Below, piece after piece: positions 48,317 to 59,926 of a stretch of 64,000 nt of DNA. This DNA comes from Zygnema circumcarinatum (lineage: Eukaryota; Streptophyta; Zygnematophyceae; Zygnematales; Zygnemataceae). Position numbers and translations under genes: made by a program. Numbering within the stretch: the stretch's first letter is position 1; the number at the start of each line of letters is the position of its first letter. The notes under the pieces were generated by a model. That model was not told the origin of the DNA, searched no databases, and saw nothing but the letters and a program-made list of their open reading frames with translations. The stretch is from contig CM074807.1 in assembly GCA_037447605.1 (NCBI GenBank), positions 3,108,979-3,172,978 on the forward strand, in the 5' to 3' direction.

Positions 48317-51300
48317 TTAGGATAATAGAGTAAGTTGTCTTCGATTCAAGCGAGCGTACTCCCCATTCAAGGCAAGGAGCTCGTCATGCGTTCCGACCTG
48401 CAAAGAGAACCAAAGAGTTGCAAACGTAGCAGTCAATAGCAGCGGACAGCAGCTCTGCTTCCACTTGGCAATCGCTCTTCTTGCTGTCACGTAAACGCCA
48501 TTCAGAGGGCAGTTAAGGGAGAATATCTTCACTTCATAGAAACGTAAGCGAAAGAGAATACCAATGCTAGTCAGCCCAAAAGTGCCACCTGGGATCTAAA
48601 GTGAGACCACAGCGGGTATGATAGGGGCGAATAACTTGGAAAGGACTCACCTCTGAAACTTGCCCCCCTTTCATCACAACAATGCGGTCAGCTGCCTGCA
48701 CTGTTGATAGCCTGCAAGGAGTGAACAGGAGAAGCTTCTTCAATGGGACAGATAGGAACAAGCACGTAGCAAGCTCTGTCTCTACGAGCCTTTACATACA
48801 TCAATAATTGAATGAGGAAAAGGCCTTGAGGTCAATTACAAGCTCTGTCTACCTTTCTGCATCCCAATGTATGTATGGTATTGGGATATGGGATCTTGTA
48901 GGAGACTCGCTACTTCTGTTTGTCAACCTTTGAAACCGACTTGTTCAGTGGAGAACGAGAAGAATTGAGAGCACTACAGAGTGTAAGAACAGAACCTTCA
49001 GACACTAAAGGCAGTGAGAACTGTAACAAAGTGGACAATGCCTTGGTGAATTTTGCGCACCACAACCCTTGGTAGAAGTGAACCCACAAGCCATAGTCGT
49101 TGCCTCACCTATGAGCAATGACCAACACTGTTCTTCGCCGTCTTCCAGATTCATCTCGCATGGCACGGTCCAACGCAATCTACAGTCCCACAAGTTAAGC
49201 CTTTGTAAACGTTTGATGTCATATGAGCCTGTCAGAATATAGCCTGGGCCACCATCACCAACTCATCATCCCCAGCAAAGCTCTGAAAACATCTCTTTGA
49301 GGCAAAACTCACCCTTCCTTACCTGAACATTATGCTCACTTTCGGCATCGAGAGCACTGGTTGCCTCATCAAGAATGAGAATCTTTGGGTCTCTCACAAG
49401 GGCTCGAGCAATAGCAATTCGTTGTTTTTGACCTCCACTCAGCCTTGCATTATCAACGACAGTGGCATAGCCATCAGGAAGCCCCATAATGAAATCGTGA
49501 GCATTGGCCTGTTTGGCAGCCATCTCAATGTCTGCTTGGGAGACAACTGAGCTGCTTCCATATGCGATATTGGAGGCAATGTCGGTGGAGAACAGCCGCG
49601 GCTCCTGAAAACCAATCATAGCTATTGACATGTTATGTTTTGTGGTGGAGAATCGCAGACTGAGCTCACTACCAGTCATAGATACAACGAAGGAGAAGCT
49701 GGGGAGAAATTTCCGTTAAAAACAAAGCAGCCCCTGCCTCTACTCTCACCTGACTGACCACTCCAAGCTGCCTTCTGAACCAACCGATATCGATATCGTC
49801 CAACGGAACACCATCGATCAGCACCTGCGAACTCTCCACCCCCTTCCCTGTCTTCATAGGGCTCGCATTTTCCTAATTCTTGATGGGGTTTTGATAGGCC
49901 ATTCAGCCACTATTAGCTACTCCTTGGAGGGAATTCTGCCATTCTTATCCCACTTTGCTCACCTGCCCATGTGTGGTCTCATAAAGTCGCTGCAAAAGTC
50001 CCACCAAAGTCGACTTCCCACTTCCACTCAGACCCACCTGCACAAGTGGAGAGTCGAAAGTCTTATGTCCAGCTGCAGCTGCTTACAAGTACAACATTAG
50101 CTGCTCTTTTAGCACTCGACTTGTTCCATGACTGTTGGAGGACGGCATTCCCACTCTTCACTACGAAGTGGGACTTTCTTCTATAAAAACTGCAGCTAGT
50201 GGAAGGATAGTTTAGAGGTTTTTGCACTTGGGTTGAAGAATATCCGTACCAAAGCAACAAGCTCTCCTGCCTGGATAGTGAGATTTACATTCTGCAGCAC
50301 CGGCAGCTGCAACCCATCCAGCATTCAAAGAAGTCCTCTTTGAATGATAAGTGACTGTCACCATACAAGCATTTCACTCCATAATCTACATATTTGTAAG
50401 GACTAGACACTTAAAAAAAAAGCCCAAGGAGCAAAAAGCAGCACTGACTGATGCATTACTCGAACTTCAAGACAAGACAAGAGCACAATTTTGCAAATCC
50501 TACTAATAATAATACTCATGAAATAATATAATACTAATATAATACTTTCGTTGATGCTGAAGAATACTCTCAACACGAGGCATGTGAGACAGCGAGCGAT
50601 CCCTACCGTTAATCTCGTTGGATAGTAAAAGGTGACATTACGAAACTCGACCCCTCCTCGACACTCTGCCAGCGAACGACCTGACATAGCAACCCCCCTC
50701 CTTGACCTCCTTAAGGATACATCCTTGTACCCTGCAGAGAAATGCGTCCTCAGAGCATCTTCACAAAGAAAAACACCTTTTAAACAGGTTTTAAAGGTGT
50801 ACACAATGTGGGCATAAGCACCTTCAGTAGTGAGCTGTATAGCAGGAGGGAGGTCAAGCAGGTCAAAGACCCTCTCGCTTGCCCCCATAGCCTCCATGAG
50901 GTAGGCCCAATGCTCTCCCACCCACCACGTGCAGTGCACCACTCCCTCCGCATAGAGAATGTACTTTGTGAGCTGTTCCGGACTCACTGCTCCCTTCATT
51001 ACAAACAATCCGCCGATGAACAGTGCCACCACCTGCAAGGGAACCCCCCTCCCATTGTGAGAGAGACTAGCAGGACTCACAAAACGTGCATGAACGGACA
51101 CAGGAAAAAAAGAAGAAGAAGAAGAAAATCTTTCGCACTAAACCATAACCAAAAGGGTAGTAGGTGGAATGACAAGGCAGCTTGTCCTACACATCTTCGC
51201 AAACTTCCAATCTACGGTATCAGTTGAGCGTAGAATTCAAAAGGCTTAACGTTACCCTTGAGGACTGCCTGTGCTGCACAAGTACACTCACAACTACACT

Positions 51301-53265
51301 CTGCAGTAAGTTGGGAAAGTCTGCACCTGTGTGCCATTGTACAGAGTGTTGCTGCCCCATGTCCAGAATCCATAGGCCACCGACTTCCTCACTCCTATGT
51401 CGATCAGTCTCTGAGCCCACATACTGTACCTGCATTCGAGAAGCACAAAAAGCTTTAGTATGATACTCTGAAAACCTGCACACTTTCATTCATTCTTTAT
51501 CACTGTTTTGGACCTGACCTTCATTCGAATACCCTCCTCTTACCTAGCAGTCTCCTGCTTCTCTGTGCCGAAAGTACGCACCACACGTGCCAAAGAGAAA
51601 ACTTCCTCAGCCACCTGCAAAAGGATAGGCAAAAGCTCATCTTGTAGGATTGAGGTGGTCTTTCGATTTTGGTTCAAAGCACAAACAAGGAAAGAATCCA
51701 GCATCGGTGTATATGCGAAAAACAAGAAATTCAGATGGCTTCCGATTAATGGGGCTGGTTAAGAATAAAATGTCAAGAAAACGGAATGACATATCTATCT
51801 ACGTCTGCTAACCAATTATGCCCTACAGCAGAAGCTCTAAGCATATGCATATGCAGGAGGAAATTTCACACCTCGTTTGCAGAGGCAATGGTATCCTGAG
51901 TCACTTTAGCTGTGTCTCGCTGAAACCTGCAAATCAGACCACCTTTTGAATGAAAGGGAGGTGGGGGCTGATATATAAACTCAGAAGAGAGCAGGACTGG
52001 AGGTAGGGATGATGGTAGAGGGAGAGGCCTACCTCCCATAGACCATCATTGCCAGCCACAAAACGGCGCTTACTATTGCTGTTGATGCCGCCAATGGCCA
52101 ACACAAGCGGAGGAGATATATGAGGGCACAAAAGCCCTGCACATGCAGGTAAGCACTCGCTGAAGGTTATTCAGTTTGTTTTACAAGGACAAATGCAGAA
52201 TAAAGAAATATGATGAATGTTCACACTTGTGTTGCATAAGAAACGCACCTGAAGAGCATTTCTGAGCATTATGTTCAGATTCTCGCCAATAATGCGAGAG
52301 ACAGTTTGGCAATCAGATCCTAGTCTGCTTGTCAGATCGCCCACAGATTGACTGTCAAAAAAGGAAATATCCTGCACCTCCACACTCTCACGGGGTCAGC
52401 TTTACTGGTAATCCCCTCCCTTCAACAGTGATTCCATCGACCTGCTGACCAAGTATCCGACAACAAAAAGTTCATTCGAAAGCGACGGAGGGGTTGATTA
52501 GTAAAAGCTGTTTGCAAAGACGAGGTATTAATAGCTTTACCAGCATATGCGAAGCTTTTCTATAGCGAAGAAGGGCTGGAGACTATGCCCCACTGCTTCA
52601 AATGTCTCACCTGATTGACGAGAGTAGAGAACAGCCTCTCCCTCATGCGCTTCACCTGCCATACAAAATATGTGCAGATGTTCATTGCAACTGTTGAGCT
52701 TAACCTGAAGCAAGCTCTCGAGAGAACGTGCATGTCTTCCTAACAATTGCCAATTCCTATCCATTGTCTGGACACTGTAACTTAACTTTTCCATATCTTG
52801 ATGTCTTTGCCAAGCGATACCGCTGGAATAAATTTTGAATGTATGAAATACATTGACATTGGCTGCTGTCCTGATTCACGGTCTACTTTCTTCTTCTTTC
52901 TCGGAACACCACTTTTCGTAACCATCCTTTGAAGTTTAAGAGCTGCTATCTTCCCCTTAGCGTCAAATATGGAAGAGGAGGTCAAGCATAAAAGAACTCA
53001 CCACTCGTTGATTGATAGCGCTGAAAAAGCCCCCTCGCAACCCACTGCCCATCCGTTGCCAATCTCGACGTCAGAAACAGCCCACAACAACTTGCTGCTG
53101 TTCCCAAACCAGCTATCATATCACAGTCATTAAGCTGCTCTGCAGAGTTCACGAAAAAAAGAAGCCCACACACTACCCCCTAGTCCCCTACAGCAACAAG
53201 GAAACAGCTTTGCTTCAACTGCGTAGCCCACACTCTTCAGCATCTTCAATCAAAAGCATTCCACA

Positions 53266-53363
<98 letters not shown>

Positions 53364-55782
53364 CAAAAAATCGTATTCAAGAGAAAGTGTGAAAAAACGC
53401 ATAACCTGCACAGGATGTGTCTCCGACTCCTCTTACCTAAAGATGCCATAGATGACAGTGACAGTCGCCAAAGTGTATACGTTTTGCAGAAATTGGGTCC
53501 TCATGCCATTTCCCGCCGAGAAGATGGTGGCTGCGATGAAGTGAGGGAGGGATACCTCAGCGAGCTGCGCAGGAGAGGGGCAGTCAGACTGACTGGTCAT
53601 TGTATGGGGGGGAGAGGGGCTGTGAGAGGGAATGCATGTTGGGGGGAGTGACAGGGGAGGAGGAGAGGCTGCTGAATTTACACCATGATAGACCAAATGG
53701 CAAATGAATGAGCGGCTGACATTGAAGAGGTTGCTAAGTTGGCCAAAGTGGAGCTGCAAGGCAGCTGCTTGGGCTATAGTTTCACCTATATGGTCTCTGA
53801 CAATGGGACTCTGTTCAAGGTCCTACAAGTATGCACATCCAACGCTCGTGTGAAAAGAACCTTGAGAAAGCTAAGAACTAAAACAGTTTCATGATTGTAC
53901 ATCACAGGGAAACAAGAGATGCACATTTCGAACCAGAATATGAAAGGGTAGCATTTCAAATAGACAAGGGAGGCAGACTTCAGAAGCTAGATTAGCAGGA
54001 TACCGGAAACACGAGAGATGCACATGATGAGAAACTGCGAGCGTTGGAAACAAGGCAGTATCAATATCACGATGCTTTGGTGGTTAGTCGACAAGTGAGG
54101 AATGACAGGAAAGAAAAATGTGCAGGAAATGGAAACAAATGAACAATCGAGGGTGAGGCAGAAGTGCAAACAAAGATATGCAACAACGTTTCCACCTGCA
54201 AGTCCTTGCGAATGTGCAGAGGATGAAGACAGAGATAGCCCAAGAAGAAAGAAAGCTGGGAAACAAGGCTGAAAAGAAGCAAACATTGAAAGAAGGCTTT
54301 GGCAGAGACCAAAGAAAGGAGACTTCTTAACAACAAAGTGCCATATAGGTAAAGGAGAGTTTCTCAAAAAATGCGAGTGAAATTTCAGAAACTCGGGTCC
54401 AGTCCCTTAGATTCTCAGCAGAGATGCAGAAGAAACTGTAAACACGTTTGAATCTATGATATTAATGTCTGACCGTCGCACATAATGATTGAAGAAAGAG
54501 GGCAAATTCCCACATTCGTCAATATCCAACGTGGACAAATTTCTTAATCGTTTCAAAATCACACCTTTTCTTACCATTGTATTGAGACCAAGGTGGATTG
54601 GAACAGGCGAAGATCAAATGGACCCAAGAGATTCTTGTACAGTATGCCAAAGGAACCCCTCGTTCAGCAAAAACAGAAACCAATTCACAGCCCATGCTGG
54701 CATTTTGAACGAGACGCTATCTTATAGATGCCGTAAAAAAAGTGGTATCCAGTTTAAAATAATCCAAGCGCAAAGGTTGATGCAACCAACTGCTAATCAG
54801 AGCTCCCAAAGACTTCCTCGAAAGACAAAGTTCACGAATTCATGGCCTGGGGCGAATTGAGAGGATGAATTGGGAAAACGAACTCCATAAGCCCAATTGG
54901 AGATTGATTAACAAGGCAAGGAGGAGAAGACCTAGCCTGAAATTTGCCAGGTACCAAGAGCCATTTTGATCTCTCCAATTGGACAGGGAAAATAAGGCGA
55001 TCCGCTATAAATTATGTGGACGCTCTCGTCTTTCAAACAAATTGAATTTCGTGAGTATGTGACGTGCAAGCAAAGGTTACTAACGGAGGATTCCCTCCTG
55101 ATCAGAGGGAGGTGGAAAATCTACAGATGGGCAGAAATCGTACCGAAGAAATAGTAAGGAAGACGAAAGCAGATAGTATCAGCATTCTGTCAGGCTCCAC
55201 AAGTTTCCACAGTCGCCACAACGATCGATTCAAAGCGGCTGCATGCTCTGCCTCCTCCAGCTCTACTCCAAGTTTCCACCAGCTGCCGTACGGTAAAAAT
55301 GAGTGAAAAGCAGCTAAAGCCTTCCTAATTACCTTCAACCTTGACCTTATTCCTCCCCGCAGGCCCTCCCACAGACTGTCACCAGACCCTTCGGCACTCT
55401 GTGCTGAATTCCACTCTCCTTCCCTCCTCGAATTCTGCGAAGTGCTCGGCTCCCCTCCCTGCCAATAAGCGGCTCCTCCATTCCCATTCCCTGAGCTCCC
55501 GACGCTATGGCTGCCAGCATCCGTCCTTCGCACATCCCCGTCCTCATCAAGGCCTACTCTCTGTTGTTCAGCCTCCTGAGGAGCGTGGAACCACGCAGAA
55601 TCTGCTGCAGAGGAGCTACACATTGCCACTGTTGAAGCATCGCAGCGTCGCCTCCGCCCCCGCAAGCGAACACGGCTCTCCTTTCTCCCTCTCCTGTCAG
55701 CATGAGAGGGAAACGAACGGAGAATGCAGGGAGCAGGAGCTGCCGAAGCCAGGCAGCGCAGCACCAGGCTTGCAGAGGCCAT
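48317..55782 (-). CDS. ABCB26: ABCB half-transporter, plastid TAP-like (ABCB26/TAP1 type), about 17 exons
   Basis: One membrane domain plus one ATPase domain; two copies should dimerise, probably in the plastid envelope. Exon 1 (55782-55144, 213 codons) starts with an Arg/Ser/Ala-rich stretch typical of a transit peptide and ends in [20 protein letters not shown]. Later exons give [43 protein letters not shown] (52655-52611), [20 protein letters not shown] (52371-52249), [13 protein letters not shown], the [21 protein letters not shown] coupling region, and [15 protein letters not shown]. The ATPase domain has Walker [10 protein letters not shown] (about 50015-50040), Q-loop VVSQEP, signature LSGGQKQR, Walker [13 protein letters not shown] (about 49370) and H-loop VIAHR (about 49110). 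All catalytic motifs are intact. The region between exon 2 (ending about 53438) and GLRGGFF is only partly resolved. The last exon ends in TAA at 48317. Confidence 0.92.
53269..53361. repeat. (CT)n microsatellite, about 46 units
   Basis: About 93 bp of uninterrupted TC dinucleotide lies inside an intron of the ABCB26-like gene. On the transcript (- strand) it reads (GA)n. Confidence 0.97.
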
Positions 55783-56523
55783 GGCTGCACCTGCCCCTCA
55801 CTCCCTCACTCGGCCACCTTCTTCTCCCTCCCTCCCTCCTTCCTCTCCTTCCCTTTCCTCTCCCTCCCTCCCTCTGCGGCGGAATTAGGGTTGCTATTTG
55901 GGGAGGGAGGTGCCGGGAGCCTCTGGAGGGCACATGGATGGGGGCACAGTGCAAGCCCCGGAGTGTGCCACGTGGCGCGATGAGCTTCGGAAAGGCGGCC
56001 GCCACTCCACCTTTCTCCATTCCGTCGCGGCTCTGCCAATAGTGACACGCCACGTCATCCTTTTTTGACACGTCGCAATCTGCCATTGGAGAAGCCAGCC
56101 GACCGTACGCCGTGGGAGAGGCTTTTTTTTTTTTTTTTTTCCGTAGACCAAAACGGACCAATCGTTTTAGGGCCCGAAAGTGGGGAAATCTCCACCGTTA
56201 GATTGTGGATCTTGCGACCTTTAATCGGCCACGTGGTTGAACGGCTCACACGGATTTTCCCCGCAGCCACGCAGCAAGTTCCGTGTCGCAGTTCCCTGTT
56301 GCGTGAACTGTGGAAACTACTCCAAGCTCTATATAGTCGTGTCACGTCTTGTCATGTGGTGTCATGACATGTTATGTCATTTCACGTTGGGCCATCCTAT
56401 GTCGCGTCACGCTTTCACTCGCAAGCAGCCGCCGGCGCAGAGCGCGCTCTCGCGCTCTTCCTCTCGCTCTCTCGCGCGCTGAGCTCGGCCTCCCTCCCGC
56501 CTGCTGCAGGGGGAGCGCGGATT
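55783..56523. promoter_or_regulatory. Bidirectional promoter region, ABCB26-like / P4H-like genes
   Basis: This is 741 bp between two divergent start codons. It contains a C/T-rich block (55820-55875), a run of about 20 T (56127-56143 region) and a TATATAG element at 56330-56336, about 190 bp upstream of the + gene's ATG, which could be its TATA box. Several TCATG/ACGT-type short motifs follow to 56400. The promoter role is inferred from the arrangement. Confidence 0.4.
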
Positions 56524-58288
56524 ATGGGCGCCATGGGGGGCAGGAAATCGAAGGAGAAGGGAGATCTCGGTGATCCCAGTGACACTGCAGCGCCTGAAGC
56601 CGTCTCGTTTGAAGAGGAGGCGAGAGAAACCGTGGGATGTGCGAGGACTGCAGCTGTAGGCGGGAGGGTTCCTCGTCTCCCCACACATTTCTCGAGGGCT
56701 TCTGTGCATGGGGACTTCTTTCTTTGGGAAATTCCCCGCTTTCTGAATCCGGAACAGTGTTCTGTGCTCATCAGGGCTGGCCATGGCCGTTGGGAGCGCA
56801 GCAAAGTGCAGGTGACTGGGAGTACCTCCAGAGACAGCTACTGAGAAATGAGAAAAAAGTAAAGATTTATGTGATTTCACGTGGATTAAGAAACTGGATC
56901 TATTAGTTAGATGCTTGTATTACGGATTCTGGATATCGCAAGGCAGCCGTGTCAGGCTGGAAAGCTTAGTCGACTGAAACAACAAATACGAGATACTGAT
57001 GCGTAAAAGTCGTTTGAATAATGCGCTTGCCTCCTGCTGTACATTCATCAATTATTCGTCTAACTTTTGTTTGCTACAGTAGCTGTTATGCTTCTTTCAA
57101 TAGTTGACTCGATTCCATTTGTGGATCCTGGGGTGGACAGGTCGGAAATACGACAACTGTCAGTAGATATCGGACAAGCAGGTTGGATTTTCTTTCTGCG
57201 AAACTGAATGCAAATGCTTCCAATCAACTTCCCCCCATTATTTTTTCTCAAGCTAAGAGGGAGCAAGGTTATTAGCAGCCATACTGTTGGAAAATCCCCT
57301 GCTTTGGCATGGTCAGCGATATGCAAATGTCTGCGTGCAAAGTTCTCTCAGAGAAAGTTTTTCTTTCTTCCTCCCATGGCATGTTGATCTGTATATTTTG
57401 ACAAGCTGTAAACTTTACATCCACTTTCGTTTGCTATTTCATCCATCTCCCCTACACATAAAGAGACCTTATAAAAACTTGTGCATCCATCTTGATGGCA
57501 TGTTCTTTGCTCGTCCGCCTTTCGCCTTCTCCTGGCGTGAGAATTTTTAGTGGATGCAATAGATACTTTGGAAACACGTAGAGATGGGCTTACCGAGGCA
57601 TTGGAGGCCCATTTGGGTATGCCAAAGCTGAGCATGCAGCTGAATAGGGTTGGTAATGATATTGTGCGGTGCAGCACAGCTTGGGTGACTCCTTCGGAGA
57701 ACTCTCCAGCAGAGCGTGTTGCAGCCTATATTAGGCAGAGTGCTGCAGACCTTTCAGGCATACCAGATTTCGACCATCGTGCCACAGACAAAGTGCAGAT
57801 TGTCCGCTATGAAGAATTGGAGGAATACAAGCTTCACTGTGATAGCCTCAGGGGCTCTAACGGCACCTTGAAGCCGCGAGGTACACTCTTGGTTTACCTC
57901 AACGATGACTTCAAAGGCGGCGAGACATACTTTCCGAACATACCCAAAATGGTGAGCATACAACTTCATTTCACCTTTATTGCGTAACCGTGGACGGCCA
58001 GACCCTTGAAATCTTCATTTGGTTGAGGCTAAAGTACATGCTTCTGAGAGGGTCTTCGGTACATGTATTTTTGTCTCATACCTCTCCCCCGCTTCTTTCC
58101 ATTATCTACGTGACCAGCCTTTCCTTGCTGTGTAGGTGACCCCGGAGCAGGGGAAGGCCCTCCTCTGGTACACAATGATAGGTCCGGAGGGTTTGGAGGA
58201 CCACCGCTCAAAGCACGCAGGGCAGCCGGTGACCAGCGGGATCAAGTATCTCGCAACGCAGTGGTTTCTGTACCCCGAAGCGAGCTAG
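56524..58288 (+). CDS. 2-oxoglutarate/Fe(II)-dependent oxygenase, prolyl 4-hydroxylase-like, 4 exons
   Basis: The fold hydroxylates a substrate using 2-oxoglutarate, O2 and Fe(II). Exon 1 (56524-about 56811) has an Arg/Lys/Gly-rich N-terminus, then IPRFLNPEQCSVLI, the usual helix opening P4H domains. Exon 2 (about 57080-57181; its 5' edge is uncertain because the phase with exon 1 does not close cleanly) gives PFVDPGVDRSEIRQ. Exon 3 (57551-57951) has VQIVRYEELEEYKLHCD, where HxD supplies two iron ligands, then LVYLNDDFKGGETYFPN. Exon 4 (58136-58288) has KALLWYT, the third ligand in KHAGQPV, and a Lys in SGIKY for 2-oxoglutarate. All cofactor residues are present. No signal peptide or ER-retention signal is obvious, so a collagen- or extensin-type substrate is not supported. 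The substrate is unknown. Confidence 0.85.
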
Positions 58289-59926
58289 CCTGTCCCATGC
58301 ATCGGTCGTAACAGACATAATTAAACAAACAAATTCACTGCGATTTTGTGGGCATTTCAACGCCAGGGCGAGCAGCATCCCCATTTCTCTTTGGAAGCGT
58401 TCATAGATAAGATGAGATGACAGTGTTACGTCTTTGTTCCAAGCAATGGAGCAATTTTTCACGAGTATCACAATCGATGGTACGAGAGAGAGAGCGAGAA
58501 AGAGAGGGTGGGGGGACGGGGAGAGAGCGAGAGATCAAAACGCTACTTACGTCCTATTGTAGTAAGTTGCAGACCCATAGAACTTAGACAATTCTCTTCA
58601 ACCCGTATGATGGCATACACAGGATCAGTGCAAATACGTGCCATGCTGCTTGTTTCCCCCCATGCCCGAACCGGGTAGCCAAGTCCCACTTGTAAATTTC
58701 TATGGGTCATGCCTATGCCTCGCAGCAACCATCCGTGCAACTAATGGTCCGCCATGTCCTTCTCTCGCACAGCTGGGAGTTGCGAGGAGGCCGCGGGAGC
58801 ACGCTGCCGCCTTCGCCACCCTCTGACCCTCACAAACATTATCGAAAATTGTGCGGTGGCTTGCATTCTACATTTTCGCTAGCAGATTGGCCCCCCTACC
58901 ACAATGGCTGCTGTGTTTGGAAGCCATCACTTAGCAAAAATACAAAAATCGAAAGGGGCACTACTTACAAGGTGACTCGACTCGCGGCCCAAGGCCGCGG
59001 GTTTGACTTCTTCCTGCGACCAGGTGATATCTGGGGCCGTGCTTGCCTTCTCAGCCCCTGAGATCACTTCCTAGGAAGCTCATGCCATGTGAGGTGTGCC
59101 ATGCCCGCAAGCAGCAGGTTATGACTTACCCCACTCCCCCCTCCTCCTCCCTGCGTCGGCCCATTGGAGTCAAACGCTAGGTCAGATCCGATTCCTTCAT
59201 CAGGGTGCGAAGCAGAGGTGGGGTCCTTGAATGGTCGCTCAGAAGAATGATAGTATCCAAAAGAGGAATCAGAAAAGGATGCTGCCGTGACCGGGAGGGT
59301 GTCCACGCCCCGAGTTCTCTTCAGAATCCCCGAGCAACTCCATTGCTCGGCTTCAAGCTGCACATGACTATGTGGCCACGAGAGAGGCCACGAGAGCACG
59401 TGGAGTGCAGATTCTTCCTGTGACATTGTTCTGAAGGCAGGCTTGCAACAGGCCCCGGGAAGTGATTGAAGCAAAACTCCCAGCAATCTGCAAAGAACGA
59501 CATCACATGTGTAACCGTCATTCGTCCATATTTAAATCACATATGGGTTTTTAGGGAGCTATGCAAACTATGCAACTATGTGATAGACATGAAAGTATAC
59601 AAGTCAGGAACCCACGAGAAAATATAATTTTGTAGCTAATCCCAATGAAGCTAAGGCTGGACCAGAATAAACCCAACCAGGGGCGCATATCGCCCAACCA
59701 CCCTGTCTGCCGAACCATCCGGAGAGGTCTGCGAATGAGAGGGGAACATGTGGCTTACCATGATAACCAATATGTGCGGCAGGTCATGAACTTGGTCCAG
59801 GCTTTTGCACAGCTACCCACACTTGCTTCTGCAATAGAATAAACGAGCAGAGCATTAAGCCATTGCTGGAGTACAAAACACATGCAAGGTGGGAGCAGGC
59901 ATGGAATCAACAAGGAACCTCCAAGT
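58289..59926. other. Convergent intergenic region
   Basis: This is about 1.6 kb between the 3' ends of the P4H-like and UPF3-like genes. It contains a GA-rich stretch (about 58480-58535). A minus-strand frame (59486-59064) has a GGGGGSG run but no link by phase to the UPF3-like gene. It may be 3' UTR. No gene is called. Confidence 0.45.

Noticed and set aside
59064-59486. Minus-strand frame with a GGGGGSG run as a further UPF3 exon
   Set aside because: The in-phase terminal exon at 59983-59927 already closes the gene, and this frame has no UPF3-like residues.
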